43,020 nucleotides of DNA from Enteractinococcus helveticum (GCF_001657475.1 NZ_LXEY01000113.1:1-43020); one strand, 5' to 3'. Shown: positions 35,359 to 43,020, counted from the first letter of the stretch. The notes: generated by a model not told the origin, from the letters alone. A program made the numbers and translations.

Positions 35359-36393
35359 ATGATGGTTCATGGAAAAACTATGCCCCGAAAAGCGTGGGCA
35401 CAAATAGACACCCCAGACATCTTTTTTTCAAATACTTATCACGAAGTTGCAGCGCTCATAGAACCGGACTTTTCGGACCTCACGCTGCTGGAATGGCACG
35501 ATGACGCTGGCGTCGTCCGGTTGCCACTGATCATCCGAGAAATTCGCAACACGGGCTGCTTTGATGCAACAAACGCCTACGGCCAAGGTGGCCCCTGGAT
35601 TGAAGGCCAGCCCGATCTGCACGGATTCCGCAAATACTACGACCGGTGGGCGAAGAATCATAAGATCATAGCTACTTTCGTGCAGTTCCACCCGATGTTC
35701 GACTATGCCACCAGGCTTGCTGAAGCCTTCCCGGTCACAAAGTCTGGGGAGAACATCGTTTGGAATCTTCAGACTGATGACCTAGTAGCTCAGATGTCGT
35801 CAAGCAATCGCCGAAACTACCGAAAAGGTCTCCGAGCGGGCCTTGAAATCAACGTCATCGAACATCCCGCAGACCTCACAAACTTCCGCAAGCTGTACGA
35901 CACCACAATGCAGCGCCTCGGCGCGCGTCCGTTCTACTTATTCACAGATGCCTATTGGCATGCTTTGGAATCCAAGCTGTCGCCCCACATGATCCAAGTC
36001 GACGCGGTATTTGAAGGTCAAACCGTGAGCTCGACGTTGAACTTTTTGAGTAAGGACGTCATTCATTTCCAACACAACGGATCGACCCTCCAAGGACGTG
36101 ATCTTAATGGGCCGGTGGTAGTGCACGTGGCCACTGCCCAGTGGGCTCAAGAACACGGCTATACGATAGGCCACCTTGGAGGTGGCTCAGGGGATTCGCT
36201 GTTGGAATTCAAAAAGCGATTCGATCCGGCGACTGCGCCCCGAGATTTCTTTATTATGCAGCTGGTTCATGACGAGGAAAATTATCGTCGGCTGGCGCAG
36301 GGGCACCCAGAAACTCACTACTTCCCGGCCTGGCGAGATCCGGCGATCTATGAGGTCAAGAAAAACTTACAGCGAGCACAGACAACGCGTTAA
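35359..36393 (+). CDS. FemAB/GNAT-like aminoacyl- or acyltransferase
   Basis: 344 aa from ATG 35359 (35362 equally possible; GAGG at 35350 supports either, and upstream GTG 35353 is too close). The tandem GNAT-like fold of the FemAB class is seen in NRRNYRKGLRAGLEINVIEHPADLTNFRKLYDTTMQRLGA, then VFEGQTVSSTLNFLSKDVIHFQHNGS, and the ending HLGGGSGDSLLEFKKRFDP. FemAB proteins attach amino acids from aminoacyl-tRNA to lipid II, and relatives act in exopolysaccharide systems. Located just outside the glycan operon, it may add an aminoacyl or acyl group (inference). Its stop overlaps that of the convergent gene. Confidence 0.78.
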   Translation: MMVHGKTMPRKAWAQIDTPDIFFSNTYHEVAALIEPDFSDLTLLEWHDDAGVVRLPLIIREIRNTGCFDATNAYGQGGPWIEGQPDLHGFRKYYDRWAKNHKIIATFVQFHPMFDYATRLAEAFPVTKSGENIVWNLQTDDLVAQMSSSNRRNYRKGLRAGLEINVIEHPADLTNFRKLYDTTMQRLGARPFYLFTDAYWHALESKLSPHMIQVDAVFEGQTVSSTLNFLSKDVIHFQHNGSTLQGRDLNGPVVVHVATAQWAQEHGYTIGHLGGGSGDSLLEFKKRFDPATAPRDFFIMQLVHDEENYRRLAQGHPETHYFPAWRDPAIYEVKKNLQRAQTTR

Positions 36394-37472
36394 TCTCGGG
36401 TCAACCGCAAGAGCCGATCGTCCGTCGTTGCAGGATCGCCTCGTCCGTCAGTGTTGTTGGTCAGCAGCCATAAGGCGCCGTCTGGCCCGGTGATTACGTC
36501 TCGGAGTCGACCGTAGTCGTCGGAGAAGTGTGGGACTGAGGTGCCGGGATCGTCCAATGGGATGTCCCAGAGTTGTTGACCCCGCAGGGCAGTCATATAG
36601 ATGTGTTCATCGGCGATGGCGATACCGCTGGGACTGGCCTCAGACGGCGACCACTGCTGGATGGGATCGACGAAGGATTCATCACCGCTGATGCCCTCGG
36701 CCCGTGGCCAACCGTAATTGCCACCGGGGGCAATGATGTTCAGTTCATCCCAGGTGTCTTCACCGAATTCACTGGCGTACATGGTTCCATCAGGGGCCCA
36801 GGCGACGCCTTGCACGTTGCGATGACCGTAACTGAAGACTGGTGAGTCATCGAACGGATTATCGGCCGGAATATCGCCCTCGGGGTTCAGCCGTAAGATT
36901 TTGCCTGCCAGGGAGTCCAGGTCTTGAGCAGTGCTGGGCTCCAGCCCATCCCCGGTGCTGACATACAACAGGCCATCTGGTCCAAAGGCTAAGCGGCCCC
37001 CGTTGTGATGACTAGCCGCCGGGATGCCGTCAAAGATAACTTCTGGGTCGCGCAGTTCCAATCCCTCAGCGTCGCTGTTCAGTTCGTAGCGCTGAATTCG
37101 ATTATCCTCAGCCGTCGTCAAATACGCGTATAAGGAGTCCTCATGGACGGCCAGACCAAGCAGGCCCCCTTCGGTTGACTCTGCTGTTTGTTCAATGACG
37201 GTGAGTTCGCGAACACCGCCGTCGTCGGTGATTTCAAGGATGCGTGAAGTATCGCGTTCACTCACAATTGGTGTCTCGTCGTAGAACGCGACGGCCCACG
37301 GCGCCTGCAGGTTCTCGGCGATGGTTTCGACATGCCAGTTGTCTACTGCACTGGGTGTATTCGTGGAATTCGTCTCGGTATCGGGGTCCGCAGATTGCGG
37401 TTGGTCCATGCAGGCCGTGAAGAAAAAGGTTGCACTGAGCAGATAGAGACCACGTCGCAGGTGCCGCATTGC
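36390..37472 (-). CDS. PQQ-dependent sugar dehydrogenase, lipoprotein
   Basis: Soluble-type six-bladed propeller (GSDH/aldose dehydrogenase family), 360 aa, oxidising sugars outside the cell. Signal sequence MRHLRRGLYLLSATFFFTAC with lipobox Cys20, then a Thr/Asp-rich spacer. Family motifs: NLQAPWAVAFYDE, TEGGLLGLAVHEDSLYAYLT, SHHNGGRLAFGPDGLLYVSTGDG, FSYGHRNVQGVAWAPDGTMYASEFGEDTWDELN and GGNYGWP. ATG 37472 is chosen because AAGGA precedes it by about 7 nt; the upstream 37496 start has no RBS and would disrupt the signal peptide. Actual PQQ dependence is not proven by sequence. Confidence 0.9.
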   Translation of the reverse strand, partial: AMRHLRRGLYLLSATFFFTACMDQPQSADPDTETNSTNTPSAVDNWHVETIAENLQAPWAVAFYDETPIVSERDTSRILEITDDGGVRELTVIEQTAESTEGGLLGLAVHEDSLYAYLTTAEDNRIQRYELNSDAEGLELRDPEVIFDGIPAASHHNGGRLAFGPDGLLYVSTGDGLEPSTAQDLDSLAGKILRLNPEGDIPADNPFDDSPVFSYGHRNVQGVAWAPDGTMYASEFGEDTWDELNIIAPGGNYGWPRAEGISGDESFVDPIQQWSPSEASPSGIAIADEHIYMTALRGQQLWDIPLDDPGTSVPHFSDDYGRLRDVITGPDGALWLLTNNTDGRGDPATTDDRLLRLTRD

Positions 37473-37657
37473 ATCGTCCTTGTATCCTGACATCATTTGT
37501 CAACCAGTATCGCACCGAGGTGACGCAGCGCACTAGCCCGGTCTCGCCGACTGTTGCCGCAGGCCGAAACACCCAAGAAGTAAGGCAATGAGATCTCGGC
37601 CTTGAGCGGTGATGTTGCGTATGCTCATCACAGGTTAGTCAACGAAACGGGGCGCAT

Positions 37658-38443
37658 GTGACATCAAAGACGCTGACATGGGTTGAACAGGATGAAAGCC
37701 TGGGCGTGGCAGAAGATCTGGCGTATTCAACCACGTTGCTGCGGGCTGTGCAGCACGGCAGGATCGCCGGGCCGATTATTCGGCTGTATCGTCCCCAACC
37801 CACGGTTTCGTTCGGTCAGCAAGATGTCCGCTTGGACGGTTATGAAGCGGCGCGTCAACAATCCAGCGCGCACGGCTTTACGCCCACGGTACGCAAGGTG
37901 GGTGGCCGCGCGGCAGCGTATCACCGCGGGGCGCTTGTTATCGACCACATCCAGCCCGAGGATGATGCGATGGTCGGGTTCAAGTCCCGGTTTGAATACT
38001 TTGGTGCGCTATTTACTAACGTGCTGGCCCGGCTGGGGGTGCAGGCCGCCGTCGGAGAGATCCCGGGTGAGTATTGTGCCGGGGAATACTCGGTCCACGG
38101 GGTATTAGATGCCGATCGCCGCATCAAATTGGCGGGCACCGCGCAGCGCGTAGTTAAAGGGGCCTGGCTATTTTCTACCAGTTTGGTGGTTGAACACGGC
38201 TATTCCATTCGCAGAGTCTTGACCGACGTCTATGAGGTGCTGGGGATTGACTTTGACCCGCAGACTGCTGGCGCGGTGGAAGACGGCGCACCCGGGGTGA
38301 CCGTAGAGGACGTGCTCGATGAGCTGCAATGGGAATACGAACATGAATTTCTCAGCGGTGGGCTCGACGGCGCCGACACCTTCAACTTTGCGCCCATGCT
38401 CTGGGACGACCTGCTGGACCGGGTGCCTACCGACTCGGACTAG
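37658..38443 (+). CDS. Lipoate-protein ligase / octanoyltransferase family protein
   Basis: 261 aa of the LplA/LipM/BirA catalytic fold: IIRLYRPQPTVSFGQQD, TVRKVGGRAAAYHRGALVID (substrate loop), EIPGEYCAGEYSVHG with a Cys in the position seen in LipM-like octanoyltransferases, and KLAGTAQRVVKGAWLFSTSLVV with the conserved Lys. GTG start at 37658. It could transfer octanoyl or lipoyl groups to lipoyl domains. No lip/aceF genes lie nearby to decide. Convergent with the response-regulator gene, 20 nt away. Confidence 0.85.
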   Translation: MTSKTLTWVEQDESLGVAEDLAYSTTLLRAVQHGRIAGPIIRLYRPQPTVSFGQQDVRLDGYEAARQQSSAHGFTPTVRKVGGRAAAYHRGALVIDHIQPEDDAMVGFKSRFEYFGALFTNVLARLGVQAAVGEIPGEYCAGEYSVHGVLDADRRIKLAGTAQRVVKGAWLFSTSLVVEHGYSIRRVLTDVYEVLGIDFDPQTAGAVEDGAPGVTVEDVLDELQWEYEHEFLSGGLDGADTFNFAPMLWDDLLDRVPTDSD

Positions 38444-38463
38444 TCCAGAGCTGAGGTGGTTGC

Positions 38464-39066
38464 CTAGATCCAACCTTGTTCCCAAGCGTGTTGGGCGGCT
38501 TCTGTGCGGGTGCTGACGCCGAGTTTTTGCATGGCGGTGGAGACATAATTGCGCACGGTACCTTGGGCAAGGTTCAAGCGTTCGGCAATCTGTGCGATCG
38601 TGGGGGCATCTCGTCCGGCGCGCAAAACGTCGAGTTCCCGATCTGTGAGCGGACATTGCTCTGCGGTGAGTGCGGTGGCGGCAATATCCGGGTCGATGTA
38701 GCGGCGTCCAGCCATGACCTCACGGATGACCCCGGCAAGACGTTCCACCGGAGTGGATTTGGGGACAAAGCCGGCGACCTTTTCGGCCAGCGCCCGGCGC
38801 AGCACCCCGGGTCGGGCGTGTCGGGTGCAGATGATCACCTTGGTGGCTACAGTGCGGTTGATTTCGCGGGCTGCTTCTACGCCGTCGAGTTCGGGCATCT
38901 CAAGGTCTAGCACGCACACATCGGGTTGCAGCTGTTGTGCGGCCTCGACGGCAGCCTGACCATCAGCCACACCGGGCAGGATCTCAATATCTTCTTCCAT
39001 ACCCAGCAGGGTTTCCATGGCGGTGCGGATCATGGTCTCGTCGTCGGCAATCAGGACCCGAATCAT
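38464..39066 (-). CDS. NarL/DesR-type response regulator
   Basis: 200 aa. Receiver domain with acidic pocket DDE (9-11), phospho-acceptor Asp in VCVLDLEMPELDG (Asp54) and Lys in GFVPKSTP. The C-terminal LuxR-type HTH reads CPLTDRELDVLRAGRDAPTIAQIAERLNLAQGTVRNYVSTAMQKLGVSTRTEA. Partner of the kinase encoded just upstream, whose stop overlaps its start (ATGA). Targets unknown; the DesK/DesR-like branch often senses membrane or envelope state. Confidence 0.94.
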   Translation of the reverse strand: MIRVLIADDETMIRTAMETLLGMEEDIEILPGVADGQAAVEAAQQLQPDVCVLDLEMPELDGVEAAREINRTVATKVIICTRHARPGVLRRALAEKVAGFVPKSTPVERLAGVIREVMAGRRYIDPDIAATALTAEQCPLTDRELDVLRAGRDAPTIAQIAERLNLAQGTVRNYVSTAMQKLGVSTRTEAAQHAWEQGWI

Positions 39067-40331
39067 GCGTGCTGCTCCTTGTGGGGCATCGGTAGGGTGG
39101 CCTGGAAGGTGAAGGACTCATCGTGACGGGTGGCCATAATGTTCCCGTTGACGGCGGCAAAGCGGGTGCGCAGCCCGGCAATGCCGGTGCCTTGAGTATC
39201 GACGGCGTCGGGGGCTTCCACGCCGTCATTGGTGATGATCAACTGTAAGGAACCGTTGACGCCACATCGGATCCCAACGCTGGTGGCATTGGCATGACGC
39301 AAAATATTGGTGGTGGCCTCGCGTACTGCGAGGCCGAAAAGCCGGGTGACATCACCGGTCAGTCTGTGTTCAATTTTGGGGTCCAGTTGGATGTCGACGT
39401 CGATCCCAGCGGCCGCCAGGACATCTTTGGCGTTGGCGAGCTCTTCGGGCAGGGACACCACGCGCAGGTCGCGAACCAGTTGGCGGGTTTCGGACTGAGC
39501 TTGCTCTGCCAAGGCGCGGACCTCGGCGATGGATTCCTGGGCGGCGCGGAGATGTGTGGGCTCCTGGGTGGCGAGCAGCCGGTCGGCAAGCTCTGCTTTT
39601 AACGCGATGACCTGCAGGTGGTGACCTTGGATATCGTGCAAATCAGAGGCAAAGCGTAGGCGCTCGCGGGCCACGGCCAGCTGACTGTTCACAGTGCGGG
39701 CCCCATCCAGGCGGGTGATCAGATGCCACAACCACCCGGAGACCAGAAACGTGGTGGGGGTGAGCAACACCAACAACGAGATCCCCACAACCCCACCGCC
39801 GTAAATAAACTCTGCGGTGCCGGGATTCAGCAGGCCGTGGAGGGCGATGGCCGCCAGCCCGATAAATACGAGCCACAACCGGTGCGAGCGGGGGACGAGC
39901 GCCAGCAGAATACTCAGCGTGACCCACAGCGGGGTCGCACCATAAAGTGTGGCTCCGGGAATAAAAATGGTCACGACCAATGCCAGTCCCGGGATGGCCA
40001 GTAGCCAGGCGGTAACTTTTGGTGGGGGCCAGCCGGCGCCATAACCATCGCGTATCAGCCAGGAAGCATACACACACGTCACGCAGGTAGCGGTAAACAG
40101 GACCAGTACGACGACGATCTGCCAGGTTGGACCATCGGAGGCAGTTATCAGTGAGATGGGCACAAAGGCTCCAACGCCCAGCAGAAAAATCGACATCCCG
40201 GCGATACTCAGGAACGTGTACCACCAGGTGATATTGATATCGCGGCCGGCCGCGTCAGCAGGATCAGTCGCCGGACTGACCGGCAGCTGGCCGGTGGGAC
40301 GAAGCGGGGTCGAAGAATCAGTCACACCCAT
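39063..40331 (-). CDS. DesK-like sensor histidine kinase
   Basis: 423 aa. About five to six membrane helices (residues about 35-205) form the sensor, then a HisKA_3 dimerisation domain with phospho-His in ERLRFASDLHDIQGHHLQVIALKAELADRLL, and an HATPase domain with AVREATTNILRHANATSVGIRC (N box) and GTGIAGLRTRFAAVNG (G box). ATG 40331 (MGVTDSS) is preferred to the reading from 40448, whose extra tail runs through the divergent promoter region. Operon with the response regulator. Confidence 0.9.
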   Translation of the reverse strand: MGVTDSSTPLRPTGQLPVSPATDPADAAGRDINITWWYTFLSIAGMSIFLLGVGAFVPISLITASDGPTWQIVVVLVLFTATCVTCVYASWLIRDGYGAGWPPPKVTAWLLAIPGLALVVTIFIPGATLYGATPLWVTLSILLALVPRSHRLWLVFIGLAAIALHGLLNPGTAEFIYGGGVVGISLLVLLTPTTFLVSGWLWHLITRLDGARTVNSQLAVARERLRFASDLHDIQGHHLQVIALKAELADRLLATQEPTHLRAAQESIAEVRALAEQAQSETRQLVRDLRVVSLPEELANAKDVLAAAGIDVDIQLDPKIEHRLTGDVTRLFGLAVREATTNILRHANATSVGIRCGVNGSLQLIITNDGVEAPDAVDTQGTGIAGLRTRFAAVNGNIMATRHDESFTFQATLPMPHKEQHA

Positions 40332-40343
40332 CAGTGTAGATCC

Positions 40344-40357
40344 ATGACAACTGTCAT
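40344..40357. promoter_or_regulatory. Palindrome in divergent promoter region
   Basis: Perfect 14-bp palindrome ATGACA-AC-TGTCAT, 12 nt upstream of the kinase start and 80 nt upstream of the small export protein gene. A second half-site ATGTCATG occurs at 40373-40380. Plausible operator for the response regulator, unproven. Confidence 0.4.
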
Positions 40358-40437
40358 ACGATCGCCTGCAGAATGTCATGGCAACAGGTGACGCAATGCC
40401 ACTACTGCACACGCCAGGACCACGGAAGACTAAGAGC

Positions 40438-40935
40438 ATGAACTTCATCGAATCACTCCAAAACTTTGTCCTTGGTCTTCCAGAAGCCGTCCAATTTATT
40501 GGCGTCGCCCTTGCCGCGATGGTCCCATTTGTCGAAAACTACGGCGCCGTCGTCATCGGCAGCGTGGCTGGCATTCCGATCTGGGTGGTCGTGCTCATGG
40601 CGATCGTCGGCAACCTAGCCGTGGTCGCGCTCATAACGCTGATCTCCGGGCGCACCCGCGATGCGATCATGGCGCGCAAACACGGAACCGCCGAACTTCC
40701 GGTCACCGATTCGCCAAGTAAAGCCCGGGTTCGCAAACTCTTTGACCGCTACGGCATCCCGGGAGTCACGTTGCTGGGCATGCTGTTTGTTCCGACCCAT
40801 CTGATTGCCGCAACCCTGGTGTCATTCGGGCTCTCCCGGGCGGGCGTGCTGGTGTGGCAGGCCATTGCGATCACCCTGTATGCCGGAGTTGCCGGTGCTC
40901 TGATGTACGGTGTTTCCGGTCTCGTGGGTGCCTAA
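40438..40935 (+). CDS. Small multidrug-export family membrane protein (PF06695-like)
   Basis: 165 aa with about four hydrophobic segments: FVENYGAVVIGSVAGIPIWVVVLMAIVGNLAVVALITL, then a cytosolic loop with SKARVRKLFDRYGIPGVTLLGMLFVPTHLIAATLVSFGLSR, then a last helix. This matches the family annotated as small multi-drug export, despite little functional evidence in general. ATG 40438 is preceded by GGAAGA at 8 nt; the upstream in-frame 40378 start is in the divergent control region. Confidence 0.8.
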   Translation: MNFIESLQNFVLGLPEAVQFIGVALAAMVPFVENYGAVVIGSVAGIPIWVVVLMAIVGNLAVVALITLISGRTRDAIMARKHGTAELPVTDSPSKARVRKLFDRYGIPGVTLLGMLFVPTHLIAATLVSFGLSRAGVLVWQAIAITLYAGVAGALMYGVSGLVGA

Positions 40936-41118
40936 GTTTCTGCACTGCTGGACGGCATCCAACTGCTGCAAATACTTCACGATGTAGTGGAAGCGTGGCT
41001 GCTTTCACGTTTGGCTACCGGATAAACCGGGAATACCAGACTTACTTCCGTATGAATACAGGGAAGTAGGCCTGGTCGCGAGTCTGAGCCGCAGACAGTA
41101 GATACAACTCACACGAGA

Positions 41119-41150
41119 TTGACTTGCCGCGGAAACACTTTCCGTGTCAA
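41119..41150 (+). promoter_or_regulatory. Nested inverted repeat upstream of DoxX gene
   Basis: TTGAC (41119-41123) and GTCAA (41146-41150) flank a 15-bp palindrome CGGAAA-CAC-TTTCCG (41130-41144), ending 10 nt before ATG 41161. Candidate operator or leader hairpin. Confidence 0.35.
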
Positions 41151-41160
41151 GCTATCGGTC

Positions 41161-41646
41161 ATGTTGACATTCTTACACCCTGCAAAAAAGTACCCCATCA
41201 TTGACGACGTCGTGCTGTTGATTGCACGCATCGCCCTGGGCATTGTGTTGATCGCCCACGGTTGGCAGAAATTCAACGAATGGACCCTGGCGGGCACCGC
41301 CTCGGCATTCACCGACATGGGCATCCCAGCCCCAAGCGTTACCTCAATCTTTGCGGCTTCGGCCGAACTCTTCGGCGGTGTGCTGGTGCTCATCGGATTG
41401 GTGACCCCACTGGCTGCAGTCCTGAACATCCTGGTCCAGCTCGGCGCCTTCGTCCTGGTCCACATTCAGGCCGGCGTCTTCGTGGACAACGGCGGCTACG
41501 AACTCGTACTGGCCATTGCGGCTGGCCTGCTGCTGATCGCTGCACGCGGTGCCGGCCGCTTCAGCATCGACGCACTGCTGCCAAGCTCGCCCTACCGAGC
41601 ATCTTCGGCAAGCCGCGAAGACAACTCCAGCTTGGCTTCGGTCTAA
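41161..41646 (+). CDS. DoxX family membrane protein
   Basis: 161 aa with four membrane helices: LLIARIALGIVLIAHGWQKF (family signature with HGWQKF), FTDMGIPAPSVTSIFAASAELFGGVLVLIGL, AAVLNILVQLGAFVLVHI and YELVLAIAAGLLLIAARGAGRFSIDALL. In mycobacteria DoxX works with SseA/SodA in redox defence, but most relatives are uncharacterised. ATG 41161 is chosen over 41119, which would place the start inside the inverted repeat. Confidence 0.88.
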   Translation: MLTFLHPAKKYPIIDDVVLLIARIALGIVLIAHGWQKFNEWTLAGTASAFTDMGIPAPSVTSIFAASAELFGGVLVLIGLVTPLAAVLNILVQLGAFVLVHIQAGVFVDNGGYELVLAIAAGLLLIAARGAGRFSIDALLPSSPYRASSASREDNSSLASV

Positions 41647-41672
41647 TCACTGAGTCCATGTCCACATGACAG

Positions 41673-41709
41673 TCGCCCCTGCCGATTTGCTCGGCAGGGG
41701 CGAAAACTT
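41673..41709. terminator. Bidirectional intrinsic terminator
   Basis: A 13-bp perfect stem (41673-41685 with 41691-41703) around TTTGC, followed by AAACTTT; it lies between the convergent DoxX and membrane-protein genes. Confidence 0.85.
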
Positions 41710-41734
41710 TATGACTGTGGCACGTGGCGTCGGG

Positions 41735-42274
41735 CTAGTGTTCGGACGCTTCCTTGTTGTTCTTGGCTACGCCGTCAATGGCAGCGGTCGGCGGGATCAG
41801 CCCGCGGATCGCGGACACCATGAGCAGCAGTAACACCACAAACAGGATCGCTTCGACGCCGATGTAGTAATAGTGCGTTGTTGAACCACCCTCAAAGGAT
41901 CCTTCCAACACTCGGTCGGTGTGCACCGCCAGCAGGGGACGGATGATGGCGGTTTTGATCAGCAGTAAGATCAGCGCAATGAAACTGTAGCGCTGCATTT
42001 TGCCAAAGTTTGGCAGTTCTTGGCGGCGGTGATTGCGCCACATCGAGATCAGTGCGATCAACAATAGAACCCCAAGAATGACTTCGGCGATGTTCATCGC
42101 CAAGAACACGCGACGTCCGATGCCTAAGCCCAGCGGAATCGTGATGCCCGGTGCTGTAAATTTCAGGGGCGCTTCGATGAATGAAATCCCAATGATCAGG
42201 CCCAACCAGATTGGCGGGATCAACAGCATTAGGGCTCGGGCACAACGAGGCGCATGGGTGGTTTTAATGAGCAT
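41735..42274 (-). CDS. Hypothetical four-helix membrane protein
   Basis: 179 aa. Four hydrophobic helices: LMLLIPPIWLGLIIGISFIEAPLKF, RVFLAMNIAEVILGVLLLIALI, YSFIALILLLIKTAIIRPLL and YYYIGVEAILFVVLLLLMVSAI, plus a charged C-tail. I do not recognise a named family with confidence. RBS AAGGAG lies 8 nt before ATG 42274, and the ATG overlaps the stop of the decayed MFS frame upstream (TGATG), so it was once the second gene of that operon. Confidence 0.75.
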   Translation of the reverse strand: MLIKTTHAPRCARALMLLIPPIWLGLIIGISFIEAPLKFTAPGITIPLGLGIGRRVFLAMNIAEVILGVLLLIALISMWRNHRRQELPNFGKMQRYSFIALILLLIKTAIIRPLLAVHTDRVLEGSFEGGSTTHYYYIGVEAILFVVLLLLMVSAIRGLIPPTAAIDGVAKNNKEASEH

Positions 42275-42427
42275 CAACGCTTCTCCTTACGTTGCGTGCG
42301 GCGATGGAGTAACACGGTAACCACACCGCACAGTAGATAACTCAAGCCTACGGCGATCCAGCCGGCGGTGAACGAATGCGTTACATCCTGTAACAGCCCC
42401 ATAATCAAAGGCCCCAGGAGAATCCAT
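42274..42427 (-). pseudogene. C-terminal remnant of an MFS transporter
   Basis: Reading after a TAA at 42428-42430 gives about 50 codons: GPLIMGLLQDVTHSFTAGW, then a hydrophobic IAVGLSYLLCGVVTVLL helix and a basic HRRTQRKEKR tail ending at TGA overlapping the next gene. This is the normal last-helix region of CynX/NimT-like MFS carriers (LLxDxTxSWTA pattern), but the rest of the gene is missing. Confidence 0.6.
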
Positions 42428-42604
42428 TAACCGGGTCCTGCACACCAGAACGATTGGTAGTCGGCCCAGATGAAACAACGGGAAGCGACGACGCAGAATA
42501 AGGATCTGAACAGCATGGACAGTACGTTCATAACACTCGTAGCGCCAGCAACCGTCCAGTACGCCGCGGCGTCTATCGTTGCTGGAGAAGTTCAGCTCGA
42601 AAGG

Positions 42605-42757
42605 GTGGCTCACTAGCCGTGGACACTCCGAGCGCTTTCAGTGGATATGACTAACACACTGGCCAAAAACGTGACCGAGTGACCTAGCATTACGGGACTT
42701 CCATGATGTCGCAGCCGTTTCATCGGTCGTGGTGTGCTCTGTATTGCCCTCAGGCAT
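42605..42757 (-). pseudogene. Possible N-terminal remnant of the same MFS gene
   Basis: ATG at 42757 is preceded by AAGGATACAACC (good RBS) and encodes a hydrophilic start MPEGNTEHTTTDETAATS. After a frame change near 42660 the next frame reads LASVLVISTES, like a first membrane helix, and then stops. With the C-terminal piece at 42274-42427 it would be an MFS gene shrunk by internal deletion. Confidence 0.35.
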
Positions 42758-42893
42758 GGTTGTATCCTTCGTTTCCCAGACTAATGAGTTTCATCGGTTT
42801 GCACGACCACTGTAGTTAGCGTTTTAGCCACGCGTTGCCTGTTCACCATCAGCGGGTAGCTCACGCAGACGCGAGGACTACGTAATGTTTAAA
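42758..42893. other. Spacer between decayed MFS gene and insertion sequence
   Basis: No gene seen. Several short frames are broken by stops on both strands. It contains the presumed promoter of the decayed MFS gene. Confidence 0.4.
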
Positions 42894-43020
42894 GGCTCTT
42901 CGGAATTTTGGGTGTAGATGATGTTTTAGATCAGGGCGTGTTGAAGGCATAAAAAGAGTCGAGGTCTTCCGAAGATGGAAGTGACGAAACAACACATCTG
43001 AAGAAAGACCTCGACATGGC
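42894..43020 (+). mobile_element. Left end of an ISL3-like insertion sequence (cut by window edge)
   Basis: Begins GGCTCTTCGGAATTTTGGGT, matching the GGCTCTTC-type terminal repeats of actinobacterial ISL3 elements. A transposase frame would start at ATG 43016 and run out of the window, so only five bases of it are seen. An 11-bp inverted repeat (42958-42968 with 43005-43015) lies immediately before that ATG. The family call rests on the terminal repeat only. Confidence 0.6.
42958..43015 (+). repeat. Inverted repeat at the transposase start
   Basis: GTCGAGGTCTT (42958-42968) is the exact complement of AAGACCTCGAC (43005-43015). A smaller stem CTTCC/GGAAG (42966-42970, 42977-42981) competes inside. 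In mRNA reading in from outside it would bury the ribosome binding region of the transposase. Confidence 0.65.

Noticed and set aside
42515..42616. Forward 33-codon frame with AAGGAT upstream
   Set aside because: Lies antisense within the decayed MFS region, has no similarity I recognise, and could arise by chance.

Overview
The window looks like chromosomal DNA from an actinobacterium, probably a moderate-GC member of the Micrococcales such as a Yaniella- or Rothia-like Micrococcaceae (inference). The clues are many GTG/TTG starts, ATGA-coupled operons, a PadR/permease-prefix pair, a DUF3817 protein, an actinobacterial-type lipoate ligase-family protein, a DesK/NarL-type two-component pair, and base composition in the mid-50s % GC by eye. 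No rRNA, intact tRNA or CRISPR array was seen.

Left part (1-18.3 kb), mostly housekeeping and accessory metabolism: a C-terminally shortened CBS-domain protein; a truncated solute-binding lipoprotein coupled to a CDF cation transporter; argG; a BCCT osmolyte transporter; then a striking 834-residue protein at 6763-9267 that joins an SF2 (XPB/UvsW-like) helicase to an almost complete sigma-70 factor. After it come a benzaldehyde-type aldehyde dehydrogenase, a small membrane pair, a DUF3817 protein, a nitroreductase, a frameshifted GlcG/HbpS gene, a zinc alcohol/formaldehyde dehydrogenase, a DHA2-type MFS pump, and a PadR regulator with an apparent leaderless promoter and 21-bp operator upstream of a permease-prefix membrane protein.

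Middle part (18.4-36.4 kb), a surface-glycan locus in two blocks. Block 1 (18434-20838) is a compact, more AT-rich trio: PIG-L deacetylase, phosphoglycosyl transferase (PGT) and formyltransferase. A 1.1-kb gene-free, CTAG-rich stretch follows. Block 2 (21976-34220) is a tightly coupled operon: a candidate leader peptide, a CapD/PglF-type dehydratase, a DegT/PglE-type aminotransferase, a PGT fused to a GNAT-like domain, an ATP-grasp enzyme, a Wzz/BY-kinase, an LMW tyrosine phosphatase, a fold-type III PLP decarboxylase, a Wzy-like polymerase, a GT4 glycosyltransferase and galE. YdcF-like and FemAB-like genes follow. The set suggests a bacillosamine-like amino sugar that is N-acylated and loaded on a lipid carrier, then polymerised under kinase/phosphatase control. 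No Wzx flippase is visible.

Right part (36.4-43.0 kb): a PQQ-type sugar dehydrogenase lipoprotein, a lipoate ligase-family protein, a DesK/DesR-like two-component system divergent from a small multidrug-export family protein, a DoxX protein, a membrane protein downstream of a decayed MFS gene, and at the right edge the left end of an ISL3-like insertion sequence.

The most notable item is the helicase-sigma fusion: a promoter-recognition factor carrying its own XPB-like translocase where primary sigma factors have region 1.1.
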